Assembly: GCF_029873635.1 (NCBI RefSeq)
Contig: NC_080423.1
Span: forward strand, 108,175,988 to 108,239,987
Length of the DNA stretch: 64,000 nucleotides
Reading direction: 5' to 3'
Source of the DNA: Malania oleifera
Taxonomy: Eukaryota; Streptophyta; Magnoliopsida; Santalales; Ximeniaceae
The notes below the pieces were generated by a model. It had not been told where the DNA came from, did no database searches, and was given only the letters and a program-made list of their open reading frames with translations. The number at the start of each line of letters is the position of its first letter. The stretch's first letter is position 1. Positions 23,293-36,066 of this stretch are shown here, piece by piece. The position numbers and the translations under genes were made by a program.

Positions 23293-25346
23293 CGTCCGGT
23301 TTTGATAATGACAAATACCTATTATATTTTATGCATGCTTGAGGTTATGTGTAGGTATTCTAATTGGCAAATCATAATGATAGCACGAAGAGAAATTGAA
23401 GTTGAAGACCCAATATATGTTGTATTTTATTTCATTATTATTTAAAAGATTTGTAATAGTAAATAGAGCTTGACTTGTAATAATTACACGCATCACCTGC
23501 ATGATTTGATAAATAAGGTCAAACTAAAAAGAATTTAGAAATGATCCTAGGATACTCACTCATGTATACATATATGTATGGTCATTTGAATAGGGTGATT
23601 GCACAAATTGAAAAGAACCAAAATGTATGAAAATTACATGTTTGGTCGACCGTACTCCCAAGTACAAAATCCTCCCAGTCAACCGAACCTCGACCGGGTC
23701 AACAAATTGACCATAGCCCAGTCGACCGAACTTACCTAATTCATATATACCCGGTCGACGGAACTCCCTAGGAGTCAACTCATTGACCATCTGGTCGACC
23801 GTGCCCAAAATGCACAACAATGCCCTAGTCAACCGAGTTCCCACGTGTGGAATTTAACCATCTGGTCAACCGAACTATCTAGTTCAAATGGTTTCCGGTT
23901 GACCGAACCACGTTAAATGAAAAAATCGCCCTTGGACTTCCATGACTGGTCAACCGAACTTGTAGTTCAATTAATGTCCGGTCGACTGAACTTAAAGCAA
24001 CTCGGTTGACCGGTGCTCTCGGGTTGTTCCAAATATTTTACCGCGGTTAATATTTTTAAACGGGAAAATTTTAATTAAATAATATTAAAACTTTTATAAT
24101 AATTACATATATGTCCTTAACGGCCATAATCAGGGGGAAGTCTATATATACCCCTTCATTTGGAATAATTAGCAACAAGACTAGCAAACTCAATTAAAGA
24201 TTTTTCTCTGAATTTAAAAATCACTCTCTTCTACTTCCAAATATCCTGCACTCATTCTTACCTTACGAGTTACCATATTATCAAAAATCCTTTTTTAAGT
24301 CTGATTGGAGTGTTGTTGTTCTATAAGGTTTGCTCTCTCAAGATTATGCTTGTTTGATACTATTTTATTTGAGAGCAAAACCTCGAGTGTTCTTAGGGGA
24401 CTTTATTGGTAAGTCTATCCTAAGAAGACTTTGTATAAGCTTCTGAGTATTGCATAATCATTGCAATATCTTAAGAAGTTCGTATTTGATTTTGGTTGCT
24501 TAAATACTTTCAAATCATTTTCAAGTATCTAGTATGTTTCATTTTGAGAAATTTTTGAAGAGATATTTGATTATGTGTTAAAGATCTTTGTTGCAATATT
24601 CCTTGAGTGATATTATTTTTGAACACAAAGATCAAACTCGTTTTTGCAAATAAAATCTATACATCTCTTGAGGCTTATATATTGAAAAATATCATTTGTT
24701 GAGATATCTGAAGTATTGCTAATATATTTGTTTGAGCATTGTGATATAATATATATTTTGTGATACAAAGATCATATTGTTTGCACTCTCACGCACTCAT
24801 TACAACAATTGTATAAATATTTGAGAGTAGACATCTAAGACCACTTTGAACTTACTTCATTATATCATTTGGTGGTATATGTGATTGCTAACATTGGGTG
24901 CACATCTGCTTTATATGAAAGTATAATCATTGTACCAATTTCATTGTTGTGAACTTACTGAGTGTTTCCAAGCGTGGCCTGAGGGGGCGGTAATTCAGCC
25001 CGGTACGGATTAGTTGTAAAGATTGAGGTCAGCCCTGTGCTAATTGACCTGATTTATTTAGGTGCCGCTCCACCCGTTTAAGTGAGCAATTATAATGGTA
25101 ATCCTTGTGCTTGTTAACCAAGGCTGGGACATAAGCAATTGGCCGAACCTGGATAACATTTCTGCGTGTCACTCCTCTTTATTGCTTTCTGGTGCATGCG
25201 TAGTTAATAAAATTGTGTCATTTAATTTCTGGTATATATTACACTTGATTTACTTTACCTGCATTAGATTGACCATAAGATTGTGAATATACTGCTGTTA
25301 GGATACTAACCTAGGGGATTAATTTTAAAAGTACCAATGCACCCCC
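23293..25346 (+). mobile_element. Copia-like (possibly SIRE-type) LTR remnant
   Basis: Starts near TTTTGATAATGACAAATACC. It then has an array of GGTCGACC/GGTCAACC-type palindromes (23640-24010), a TATATATA box near 24143, and a block around 25010-25085 (AGGTCAGCCCTGTGCTAATT, GCCGCTCCACCCG). It ends near CACCCCCCCTCTTGGGAT. The block order is repeated on the minus strand at 59253-61130, which shows it is a mobile family. Orientation is inferred from the array-TATA order. Exact ends and TSD are unresolved, and no internal coding region is present. Confidence 0.55.
23640..24010 (+). repeat. Array of GGTCGACCGAAC-type palindromic motifs
   Basis: GGTCGACC, GGTCAACC or GTCGACCGAAC variants occur about twelve times at irregular 20-60 bp spacing, upstream of the LTR TATA box. 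Confidence 0.8.
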
Positions 25347-26090
25347 CCTCTTGGGATCATGGTAAGGCTAACAATCCACTTCTCACTCCGTAAATTTTCA
25401 AGATCATGTGTTAAAGAGAATTTAGTATCGTGAATTATAATAACGATAACTCAAAATGGTGTGTATTTCAATGAAAATTATTATAATCAGTTCGATCTTT
25501 GTATTTTATCTTATGTCCGGAGAGACGTTTGGATTTTAATTTATATTGAATTTGAATAAAATATAATATATAATTATATTAAAATTTGCCTATATCTATT
25601 CAAATCTAAATTTATAATCAAAATTCATACCCCCAACACTGCTTTAAAATTCTCAATTAAAAGTCAATTTTTGATTGTGAATTTATAGATAATCACAATA
25701 ATTATAGGTGACTATTGATCTCACTTGTATTTTAATGCTATTAATGTGTTTTGCACATGCAAATTTTCACTTGGAATGGAGATAAGAATGGGGAGAGAGA
25801 GAGAGAGAGAGAGAAGTAAATCGAATTTAGTCGTTAGTATAAAAGTCATGTAATTGATGAGCAATTAATCATGACATTAAATTTTCTTTTGAATGGTCAA
25901 TTGCAAGTGTTTACTAAAATTTGACTACACAGCGGGAGTAATCCATCTTCACTTTTTCACCCATATCATATTGGGATGTTCAACAACTTGACCAATCTGT
26001 TTAACCCAACCAACTTGAATCGAACCAACTTTAAAAATTGGTTTCAAATGATGGACTAGTTAGCAAATACTCATTTTGCATCAGGTGCCG
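25347..26090. other. AT-rich intergenic DNA
   Basis: Nothing beyond a short (GA)n at about 25793-25816 is recognised. Confidence 0.45.
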
Positions 26091-26124
26091 GCTGGTAAAA
26101 ATGGGTAGGATATTTTCGTTTGGA

Positions 26125-26454
26125 AGCTTGCCCTTGACGGTAATTTTTCTACAAAAATGGCTTGGAAGACAGTGAGGAGTAGAAGTGATAATTTTATGTG
26201 GAATGACTAGTTTTGGCATTCTTTATTACTCAGAAGAATCTCAATGTGTTTATGCAGAGCCTAGTTTAGATGGTTTGACTATAAATGATAGAATTCAGGC
26301 CAAAGGAATATCAATGACTTCGGCTTGTGATTGCTGTGTACAGAGAAGTCAGGAAAACATTGATCATATTGTTTCTTTAGGAAATGTGGCTTCAGAGGTT
26401 TGGCGTCAAACTAGTGTGGTGTTGGGGATTCCTTTCCAACAATCCCTTCCCTGA
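26125..26454 (+). pseudogene. LINE zf-RVT domain remnant
   Basis: Translates, with breaks, to FSTKMAWKTVRS followed by LTINDRIQAKGISMTSACDC and ENIDHIVSLGNVASEVW. This matches the pattern of the zinc-binding domain at the C-terminus of plant LINE reverse transcriptases (GKFSVKSAW..., TxDRLxxRG, CxxC, DHLxxxCxxAxxVW). The frame breaks after 26454 just upstream of the LTR insertion. Confidence 0.75.
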
Positions 26455-26483
26455 AAAAATAGAATAGCAAATTGGTTCCACTA

Positions 26484-26822
26484 TGTTGGGCTTTTGTGGA
26501 GCCTAGTTATGTTTTGATTTGGATGACGACCCGATCTCTATTTAATAAGAGATTTCTATCCTAAGGCTTAGTCCATGAAGCGAAGGCTTGGGCCTTTAGT
26601 GGTTGTATCCGTGAGAGAGAACGAGAGCGAGAGAATTGTATCGCCACACTCTCTGTGCTTTCTTCCTGATAATATTGAAATCCCTGCAACTCCGTGGACG
26701 TAGGCAAAATTGCCGAACCACGTAAATATTGTCTTGTGCGTGTGATTGAATTTTTCTTTGGCATTATTCTTTCTCTATTTGTTTCTCACAGGTTTCGGGA
26801 ATTTGTTCGTATATTCCTAACA
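26484..26822 (+). mobile_element. 339-bp solo LTR inserted in the LINE
   Basis: Starts TGTTGGGC and ends CCTAACA. The perfect 5-bp TSD CACTA lies at 26479-26483 and 26823-26827. TATTTAATAAGAG near 26537 may be its TATA box, and GTGGACGTAGGC and GCCGAACCACGTAAA (26692-26730) resemble Copia LTRs of plants. The lineage is tentative. Confidence 0.85.
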
Positions 26823-27097
26823 CACTATGCTTGAAAGTCGTCTATTAAAGGTATTTTAATCAGGCTAATTCTGTGTTTGATTACGTGGTGCCTTTGGAAT
26901 CGAAGATGTAAAGCAAGAATGAAAGAAGTTTATCAAAGTGCAGAATAGATATGGAGAAGTGGTCAATTGTAGGTTAGTATTATAGCTACGAGCACAAATT
27001 CTTTTCAAAAATTGAAGAAGTCGGACATTATGATTTTGAACGAGTTTCAAATTAAGCATCAGGGAGTTAGCAACAAACCTAAAAAAAATTATTTCAT

Positions 27098-27488
27098 GGG
27101 TTAAACCTCCAGCAGGATGGATAAAATTTAATTGTGATGAGAGCTGTAGGGGCAATCTGGGTACTTCAGGAGGTGGAGGAATTATTCGAGATTGCCATGA
27201 CATGACAAAAGCAGTTTTTTCAAGATATTTTGGTAATGGTACGAACAACAGTGCGGAATTAAAAGCAATCAGGGAAGAAATTCGTTTGTGCAAATGATTT
27301 ATTTTAATGTGATTATTGAAAGTGACTCACAAATTGTAATTGATTGGTTTCGGAAAGGTAGATATACTTTGTGGTATCTTTGGGATTTTTGGGAGGAACT
27401 CGTAGTGGAGTTAGAAGGAGTGAATGTCATAGTGACACATCAATATAGGGAAGGTAATAGTGCATCTGATTTCCTTACTAAAGAATGA
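27098..27488 (+). pseudogene. LINE RNase H-like domain remnant
   Basis: The first frame reads KPPAGWIKFNCDESCRGN, SGGGGIIRDC and NNSAELKAIREEIRLC and then stops at 27295-27297. The domain continues in another frame with IIESDSQIVIDWFRKG and VTHQYREGNSASDFLTKE. This is the RVT_3/RNase H pattern of plant LINE polyproteins, with the conserved D/E/D region still visible and a frameshift near 27290. Confidence 0.8.
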
Positions 27489-27857
27489 GAAATGGAAAAC
27501 AATGTAATCTACGAAGAACAACATCTTCTAACACGTTATCTGAAAGGTATTCTTCGGATGGATAGGTAGGGTATCACTTTTGTTCGTCATTAGTTCAGCC
27601 CTCGAGTTTTGTTTGGTGAATTTTGATTTTTTTATGGTTGTTTTTGTGTCTCTATCTTCTTTGTTAGTTTTGTTTAGTTTTGTTATCCTGATTTGGTTGG
27701 TTATTGGTGTTGTTTTTGGGAGAGTTTTATTTTATTTTTCTATAATCTCCCTTTCGCTTATCTTATAACCACGATATTTCTCTGCCAAAAGTGAAGGTTT
27801 ATTAATAAATAAACGGAGGTGCGCCCTCTCTTAGTGAAAAAAAAAAAAAAAAACTTA

Positions 27858-28477
27858 TTTTACATAACCCAATTGTAAAGAACGATTGACAAGTTTAGGG
27901 TTAAATCCATGTGATCCAACCCAAACTGTTTGTGTCTATATAATCTACTTTTACTCAAAACTTATAAAAAAAATTGCATTAGATCACATGATGGGCTTAT
28001 GTATTTTGAAATATTTTAATTTTTATATTTTTAATTTTATTTCTATTATAGTAATATTTGTAGATTTGATGTTTTAGTTATTTTGGATGATAAATATATT
28101 TTGTATTTTTTTTATGTGGTTAATAATGTGAGTGTTAGAAATAGGCATAATACTTTTTAATTAGTTTTGAAACCCTTTTTTATATTATATTATCAATATA
28201 AAATTGAAAATTGCAAAGGACTTATGGTGCTAGTCATACTAACATTGATAATATTGTTTTTTCTTATTTATAGAAAAGTGTATTAATTTAATAGATTTAA
28301 CTTGAATAACACTAGTTTAAGTAGTGTTTTCACCGTAACATATATTATTATGTTTGGTAAAAATTCTCACACATATTTCTTTGTATTTTTTTTTTCTACT
28401 CTACCTTAAAATTAGTTAAATCGCTAATCTGAACCAAACCATCTGATCACCGATCCAAAACGTATCGTCAATGATTT
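27858..28477. other. AT-rich intergenic DNA
   Basis: No gene or delimited element is seen between the LINE poly-A and the outermost nested LTR. Confidence 0.5.
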
Positions 28478-29304
28478 TTTAGACACCCTAAATTGTCTAG
28501 GGTCTTATACAACAACAAAAAATAAATAAATAAAGTTTTTCTCATTTCATAAAAAAAAAATACAAAAAATATAGAAAAAGAAAAATATATTTTACATTAG
28601 AAATTTTTTTATTAAAAAAAAGGAAAAATGAAAGTGGGCTAGCAATCTGGAATCTTTAATTTGGACTTGCAAAAAAATAAATAAATAAAATCAAAGACAT
28701 GTGCAAAAATCAAAATTTAAAATTGATTTGCTAATAAGGCTTGATTGAAAAATAAATTTGATTAATCAACTTGATTTAGCAAATTAGTTTTATTTTGATT
28801 GTTTGATTTGAATTTGATTTATTAATCAAATCACTCCTAGAGCCTATAAATAGAGAAGTTTGAAAGCAAGAAAGGGACATGGAAAGAATAGAAGAAGAGC
28901 GTAGGAAAAAAAAAAGAAGAATTTCGTGTTAAGAAAAAGAGAGAGAGAAAAAAGTAAGTTTTTTTCTTGAAAATTTAGGATTGGGAGTGCATGCACAATC
29001 AGTGTTTCCTAGACAATCGTAGGGTGATTTCTCATCCGATTATACTGATATTTTTATAGGTGGTGTCTGACTCATCCTTCTTTACTCTGGACGGTCCGAT
29101 TAATATTCGAAGCTTGGAAAGCTTCGATTTTTCAACTCGAACAACAGCTTCATTACCGCAATAGGGGTGCCTATGCTGCCAGTTTGATCCATACGATTGG
29201 GTGGCAATTTCTAATCCGATTGAATTAAATTATTAACAAGTTGTATATAATTTTTAATTTTGATTGGTTGGATTGTTTTTTATAGCTTTTAAAATGTGAT
29301 TTTG

Positions 29305-31824
29305 TGTAACGACAAAAAAAATTATTATTAATAATAATTAATTAATTATTATTAATAAAATTAATTAAATTAAGAAATTTAGGGATTGTGGGTATATATA
29401 TATATATATAAGTGTATATAAAAGTATAAAGTAAGGGATAAAGGAAAGAAGAAAAAGAAAAGAAAAGAAAATAAAGCTTAGTGGCTAAGCGTCCTGGAAC
29501 AAACAGACAGGAGAAAACAAAAAAAGTTTTCACGCGACAGAACATGAAGGAAAGGGGGAAAAAAAAAACTCTCTCAGGTTCTCGCACTCACGCTCTCCAC
29601 TCCTTCTCTCTCTACGATTTCGCGGCGGATTCTCGTCCAATTGAAAATCTTAAAATACCACTAGACTTCATTCTACGCCACCGACATTTCTACTGAAGTG
29701 GATTTGTCATAGGAGCAACGTAGACATATCTCCTAGGATAAGACAAATTCTTATTCTTGCCTCAATTTTTCTTAAATTTTAAGCCAAATGGGTGATTGGA
29801 CACCACCACGAGAATCTAGGGATGATTCTCTACAAGTTTAGCGGAGCAGATTTCTCGTGGGGTTGTTGTAGGCATAACCCCAAAATTAGAATAAATGGGT
29901 TATTTAGAAATTAATTGTTATTTAATTATTGTAAATTGGGAAAAGTTAAAATAATATTTTATTGAGGTTGATTTAATTGAATCAGGGTTCAGGTAAGTGC
30001 TGCGGGTATAATTTTAGGAACCATGCAGACGTGGTTTAGGAAACTAGGTAAAGGGGAATAAAATTATGTCTGTATTTTATTAAGGTTAACTAGTTATTTA
30101 CGAGTATATGAAATTTATTATTTATCTATATGATTTGTTTAAAACAATTTGAGTACTGGAAAATGATGATTTTGTTTAAGATTTAAATTTGAGATAATTG
30201 CATATGATATTAAATTCGTGTGACATGAGAACAATTTTTCCTAATAAATTGAATATGAATTATTGTAGTATTTGAATTTGCATATGGAAATGTATTGATC
30301 TATTGGGCTACTGTGTGGGAATGTATTGATCTGTTGGATACCTGTGTGGTAATGCATTGATGCGTTTATGTGAACTAGCTGGTGTGGTTATTCGTATGCA
30401 TCTCAGTATAATGTTGGCATGAGGATGTTGTTATGTTGCCTAGATATAAATCATGATATAACGTTGGCAGGTCGAGGAGCTCGTCATATTGTCATTTATA
30501 TGGGGTAGGACATTGGCAGGTCGAGGAGCTTGTTCTACTGATATACGACGGGTAGGTTATGGGGATTGGATACTGGTGAATAGTGGTGTCTATGTGGGCC
30601 ACGTGTTGCGGAAGCTGGAGTGGTGCCTATGTGGGCCACGTTATATCCTGTGTGGATAATGGCGCCTGTGTGAGCCATGTTATGTATCCTGTGTGGATAA
30701 TGACACCTATGTGGGTTATGTTATGTATCACGTGTGGATGGTGGTGCCTGTGTGGGCCATGTTATATACCCTATATGGGTAGTGGTGCATGTGTGGGCCA
30801 CGTGTAGATAAGAAGTATATAGGTGTCTGTGTGGGCCATGTACTGATATGTATGTAGTTGCTTTGTGTGGGCCACGTATTGAGGACATTGGAAGACACAG
30901 TATGAGATGCATGATTCCTGTGTGGATGTGTTGTGCGCATGTGAATTTAATTATAGCATAATAATAATGGTATAGCTATTGTGAATGCATGTGTGTGCAT
31001 GTGATTGGGTAAACATACCGCTGGAGGCTTGTTGAGAAAGGCGAGTGCTCTACTAAGTAGTTTTTTGGTATCAGTGCAAAGGGATGCTACTTGTATGGGC
31101 GGGTAGACATCCCGATCCATGGAAACCTTCGCCTTTAAAATAATAAAGATGTGTATACTGACGGCGAGATAATTCTCCACCTGAGGGCTTACTGAGTAAG
31201 GTGAGTGCTCTGGTAGGTAGTTTTTAGTACTAGAGCAGAGGAAAACTACTTGTATGGGCGGGTAATCTTCCCTATCCTTAGGGATTTCCGCCTGCATAAA
31301 AATTATATACTTGTGCATATTGGATGTGTGTATGATATTAGATGTCAGTGATGTTATTAATGGTACGTTTTCTCAGTTGTTATTGATGTTATATGAAAAG
31401 CAGTTTATTTTGATATATAAATATTAAAACTCATTTATCACACACTATTATAATTTATCCCACCCTTACTGAGAAGTGTCTCACTCTAGTGGATTAACAA
31501 TTTTTCAGGTTCTTCTGGAGATTGAGTTTGAAGGCCTAGGATGGGATTATTTTTGGTGGTTTCTTTTTCGGGTATTGTGAGATACTGATATATATATATA
31601 TATATATACAGATATATTTGTACTGAAATATGTTTTAAATACTGGTTGTGGATACAGATATCTAGATGTTGTAGTGTTCGTTTTTGGGTTGTTATATAGA
31701 ACTTTGGTATTTATTTGAGGTTATTTATTTATGTTCCGTTGCGTGCATGTTAATTATGGTATCAGATACGGGTGATTGGAACATGTGGCACCCGGGCCCC
31801 ACTTGGCGAGTTCGGGGGGTCACA
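29305..31824 (+). mobile_element. Ty3/gypsy-type solo LTR, TSD TTTTG
   Basis: Starts TGTAACGAC and ends GGGGGGTCACA, with a perfect TSD TTTTG at 29300-29304 and 31825-31829. In order it has a TATATATA run, a purine and CT-rich leader, CCACCACGAGAATC near 29802, donor-like GGTAAGTGC near 29991, a 39-bp array (30580-30880) and two CTTRYTGAGWAAGGYGAGTGC blocks. It then has the hairpin TGAGAAGTGTCTCA (31470-31483), TTTTTCAGG near 31502 and a primer-site-like TGGTATCAGA at 31757, 68 bp before the end. Length 2520 bp. Confidence 0.9.
30580..30880 (+). repeat. ~39-bp tandem array in LTR, 8 units
   Basis: GTGGGCC or a close variant occurs at 30594, 30631, 30670, 30711, 30752, 30793, 30831 and 30867. 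Units read like GTGGATAATGGTGCCTATGT followed by GGGCCACGTTAT. Short Cys/Trp-rich open frames here come from the repeat. Confidence 0.9.
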
Positions 31825-32246
31825 TTTTGTGTCTTGGAAATCAGCCTCATGGCAGCAGCAGTTTTAGGATTAGAGGTGCCTACGCAATCAATTTGATCTA
31901 GACAATCGACTAGTGATTTCTCCGCCGATTAAGCTGAAATTTTTACAAATTTTGTGTGACTAATCCCTTTTAATTTTACCAGTTAGATTGTTATTTAGAG
32001 TTTTGAATCTTTTATTTTGTGGTTCAGACAGCAGTACCATTGTAGTAACAACTTCAGGATTGGAGGCTTGTACAATTAACTTGATCTAGACGATCAGGTC
32101 TCGATTCCTTGTCTGATTGAGCTGAATCTTTTTTATAGATTATTCATGATTCATTTTTCCTAATTATGATCGGTCAGCTTGTTATTTGAAGTTTTATAAT
32201 TTCGGTTTTCTAACTCGGATAGAGAACCCATTGCAACAGCAGCTTC

Positions 32247-32911
32247 TGTTAGGACCGGAGGAGCCTATGGGTGGGCTTGATACACATGGGTGAATACCAA
32301 CTTGACCCAAAAGCTTGAGCCTATTGGGTCTTGGGCCCAACCATGTATATAAGCATCCATCATCCACTTTAATTTTTCAATGTGGGATAAGCTCACAAGT
32401 GGAATTCTCAACAATCTCCCCCTCACTTGTGAGTTCCAACTGCTCGCTCTTGAATGAAAATCATCTCCCTTTTGGGAGTAAGCCCAATTCTTCAATAGTT
32501 GCTCAAGTGGGCCTTACCACTGGCGCCATACGTGCCTCGGATTGCATTTCACGTGCCTTCAAACCAATCCTACCTCTCATATTTTTACCCTATTCGGATC
32601 CATCCGCAGCCTAGATGATCTTTATTGGTCTTAGCCACACACTTGGTTCTCCAACTGTTAGTACGTCAAGAGAATTAGTTTCATGTCTCGACTTTTTACG
32701 ATGTTGCTCACCTAGAGTTACGAACCGTTGACTCTGATACCACTTGTTAAGACCAGAAGTGCCCATGGGTGGATTTGATACACATTGATGAACACCAACT
32801 TGACTCAAAATATTAAGCCTATTGGGTCTTGGGCCCAACCATGTATATAAGCACCCATCTTTCACTCTAATTTTTCAATGTGGGACAAGCTCACAAGTGG
32901 AATTCTCAACA
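32247..32911 (-). mobile_element. Complete TRIM element, 167-bp LTRs, TSD GCTTC
   Basis: Two 167-bp LTRs (32247-32413 and 32745-32911) begin TGTTGAGAATTCC and end in TAACA on the minus strand and contain TTATATACATGG as TATA. Next to the right-hand (5') LTR is TGGTATCAGAGTC on the minus strand (32731-32743), an initiator-Met PBS. Next to the left-hand (3') LTR is GTGAGGGGGAGAT, a polypurine tract. The 331-bp interior encodes nothing. The perfect TSD GCTTC is at 32242-32246 and 32912-32916. Confidence 0.93.
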
Positions 32912-33237
32912 GCTTCAGGTAAGGAAAATTCTCTTAAAGTCTTATATGTTTTTTAGAATAAATTTTAAAAATAAAAAATAAGCCCCGGAGAGTGACATAT
33001 GTGTTAACACCGGAGGAGTCCAAAAGTGTGCTTGATACACATAGGGGTGAGCACCAACTTGACCCAAAAGCTTAAGCCTATCAGGTCTTGGGCCAACTAT
33101 GCATATAAGCACCCATCATTTACTCACTTTTCCATTGTTGGATAAACTTACAAGTGGAATTTTCAACAATCTCTTCCTCATTTGTGAGTTCTTGTAATGA
33201 CCCGAATGATAATAATGGTATTTAAATAGAGAGGATG

Positions 33238-35260
33238 TGTGACAACCCGAATAATAATGGAATTTAAATAATAAAAAGAGAGGGAAATAGAAACAGAAAC
33301 AGAACGAGGCCGTAGACTTCATCGACGAAGACTGAATTTCATCGACGAGAAAATACCAAGAGGGGGGTTTTGAGCCGACTGAATTTCATCGACGAAGACT
33401 AGATTTCGTCGATGAAATTTGTGAAGAACTCGTCGACGAGGGTCGGGCTCGTCAACGAATTCTACTATCTATAAATACTAAAAATCCAATTTTTATTTCA
33501 TTTGAAGCTTCCTTTCCACTCTCTCTCTCTCCCCTTCGGCTCTCTCACTCTCTCTCTTCAATTTTGGGCTAGTTTTACGCTGGATCGAAGATTTAAGGCT
33601 ACCCCGACGCTCCTAGCGAAGTTCTCCACAAGTTTGCCAGAGCGGATCGTTGGGAAAACGAAGTTGGAAATCATCCCTGAGTTGAGGTAAGACTTTTTAA
33701 GTCAAATTTGACTTTGTGATAGTTATAGGAATTGATGTACGCATGAAAATACTGATGTTTAATACTGAGAGTTTTGAGTTTCAGGGTATTGAGTAGGAAA
33801 TCCTACGAGGGTCAGGCTAGGAAATTTTAGGGGCTTCCTCAGTAGTCAGGTAGGGGAATAAACTAAAGCAGTTAATTTCCACATAAATTATGATTAATTA
33901 TGAGTAAGTTTATTTTCAGAAAAGCTTATATTATAACTGCTTATTACGAATGGAATGTACGATTGGGAAAATACTGTTATGATAATTAAAAAGTACATAT
34001 ATGTCTGATATGATAGAAAAGCACGATTTTAGAATATGAAGTATGATTTGTAATAGCACATGTGTGGCATGAATATTATTTTACGTGAAATGTATTATGA
34101 TTTGGAAGATTTTACAAACGAAGCATGTTTTCAGGTATTATGAAAAGATGAGTTATGTTGTGATGGTTTTGATGATTATATGATAAATGATGTATTTTCA
34201 GAATATATATACCAAAAATGATTTTTGAGCGAGGCCACATATTTATGTTATCAGCACGAGACCATATTTATGTTATTGGTGTGAGGCCATGTATTTATGT
34301 TATCGGCACGAGGCCGTATTTATGATATTGGCGCGAGGCCACGTATTTATGATTTCGGCACGAGGTCGTGATGATGTTATGTATGTTCATGTATTATATG
34401 TTATTACAACCAGGATGTTAGTTTAGTTCAGTTCAGGGCTTGGTACCGTAGCTATATGTAGATCAGATATCTATGTCAGATTAATGCTAACCATTCCACG
34501 AGGGGATGAGAGATGGATAGTCGATGTGGCTTTCAGTAGAGTGTGGACGTCCACCTAGCAGTCCGGACTAGGGTGTGGCGGGCCCATCGTACTTACAGAC
34601 ATATTTGATTCGGCAATGGTTGGCCAGCCATTGTCGGGTCCCGCCTTCGGGCTACACAACCGGTCATGGGAGGTAATACATGACATTAGCTAACTATTCA
34701 TTCTAGGTATATTTTCAGTATTACAGTTATAACAGATGCTTATGTATGTTATGATTTATTAACAAATATGAAAGTACATGATTATCCAGTATGATATTAT
34801 GATTATTTCCAGAGTTATGAAATGTACTGTATATGTATAAGCACTTTAAATGTTCATGTTGCCACACAGCTGTATTTAGTTTATTTTCCCTTACTGAAAA
34901 GTGTCTCACCCCCAACATTAACATATTTTTCAGGAAACCCAGAGAAACCAGCGGGTCAAGGCCGCCGTTGAGTGAGTGGAGCTTCCCTACTAGAAGGGTA
35001 AGCATTGAACTAGGACTAGGAGATTTTTTGTTGTATGGTCCTAGTGTTGTTTTTGATTTTTGGAGATTGTATACATAAACAGTATATTGATGATGTAGTA
35101 AACTCTGGTATTATGTTTTATGTTTGGATGTTGAGATTTTATGTTTACTGCTGCTTGGTTTTCCGCTGTGTTTGACAGGTGTCCCCGCTACCCACGGGTT
35201 CGGGTTGACCATTTTATCTATTATGTGACATTTTATATTTAGAAATTGAGGGATGTTATA
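33238..35260 (+). mobile_element. Gypsy-type solo LTR 'Y' inside X, TSD GGATG
   Basis: Starts TGTGACAACC and ends GGATGTTATA, with a perfect TSD GGATG at 33233-33237 and 35261-35265. Length 2023 bp. It has CGTCGACGA-type motifs, TATAAATAC near 33471, a CT-rich leader, splice-like pairs (donor 33687, acceptor ending 33783; donor 33850, acceptor ending 34933), a 25/27-bp array (34228-34370), the hairpin TGAAAAGTGTCTCA (34895-34908) and a GACAGGTGTCCCCGCTACCC end block. It is closely related to X, W and U. Confidence 0.92.
34228..34370 (+). repeat. 25/27-bp alternating tandem array in LTR Y
   Basis: GAGGCC or variants lie at 34231, 34258, 34283, 34310, 34335 and 34362. Spacings of 27, 25, 27, 25, 27 bp suggest a 52-bp higher-order unit. 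Confidence 0.85.
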
Positions 35261-36063
35261 GGATGGGAAATGGAAATAGTAACAGAAGGAAGCAGTCGAC
35301 GACGTTGCACTTTGGGATGTAATGACCCAAGGAAATTTATTAGGTCCTCGTCGACGAACATAGGGGATTCGTCGACGAGGGTACAAGAGGGCCTCGTCGA
35401 CGAAGACAAGCCTTGTCGACGAGAAGATACCGAGAGAGGATTTTGGTGAAATCTGAAATTCGTCGACAAAGGTGCAGGTTCATCAATGAACTTTCTATAG
35501 GAATCGTCGACGAGGTGACGTGTCTCGTCGACGAATCCGGTCCTATAAATAGCCAAAACCCAGATTTGAATGCAAAAAATTAAGAAAAATATCTCTTTCT
35601 CTCCCTTCGGTTTCTCTCTCATCTCTTTTCAATTTCAGCTCCGTCGTTCGCTGGATCGACGATCTGAGGTCACCACGACGCTCATTGGGAAGTTCTCTCC
35701 AAATCTGCCGGAGCGAATCGTTGGTGAAAGCGAGTTGAAATTCATCTCTGGGTTGAGGTAAGGCTTTTTATGCCAAATTTGATATTTTTAGTTATAGGAA
35801 ATGATACTTACGTGAAAATATTGAAGTTTAGTTCTATGAGTTGTTGATTTCTGGGTGTTGCTAGGGGAACCCTGCGGGTGTAGAACGAGTAGGTTTTTAG
35901 GAGGGTTTTCTTTTCAGTACCAGGTAAGGGAATAAACTAAAACAGTTATTTTCCATACAAATTATTATTATTTATCAGTAAATTAATTTTCAGGAAAGCC
36001 TGTATTATATCTGTATATTACGAAGGAAATGCACATTTGGGAAAATACTGTTATTATGTTGAA

Positions 36064-36066
<3 letters not shown>

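Larger units (their letters stand above)
26095..27857 (+). mobile_element. 5'-truncated LINE (L1-like), decayed
   Basis: Remnants of the C-terminal half of a plant LINE ORF2, a zinc-binding RT-associated domain (26125-26454) followed by an RNase H domain (27098-27488). A 3' UTR and a poly-A tract (27838-27855) complete it. The 3' UTR end (CCACGATATTTCTCTGCC, AATAAATAAACGGAGGTG) is shared with 58322-58470. A 339-bp solo LTR interrupts it at 26484-26822. The upstream RT core and endonuclease are missing. Confidence 0.8.
28977..32246 (+). repeat. Four ~188-bp tandem units, split by an LTR
   Basis: Units start at about 28977, 29157, 31866 and 32056 with AGGATTRG or similar and run through GATCTAGACRATC and TGATTTCTCATCCGATT-like segments. 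They end in CAGCTTC-like sequence. Unit 2 is interrupted by the solo LTR 29305-31824, and the last unit ends at the TRIM insertion. Confidence 0.75.

Noticed and set aside
30583..30940. Cys/Trp/His-rich open frames on both strands
   Set aside because: They are translations of the ~39-bp GTGGGCC tandem array inside a solo LTR.
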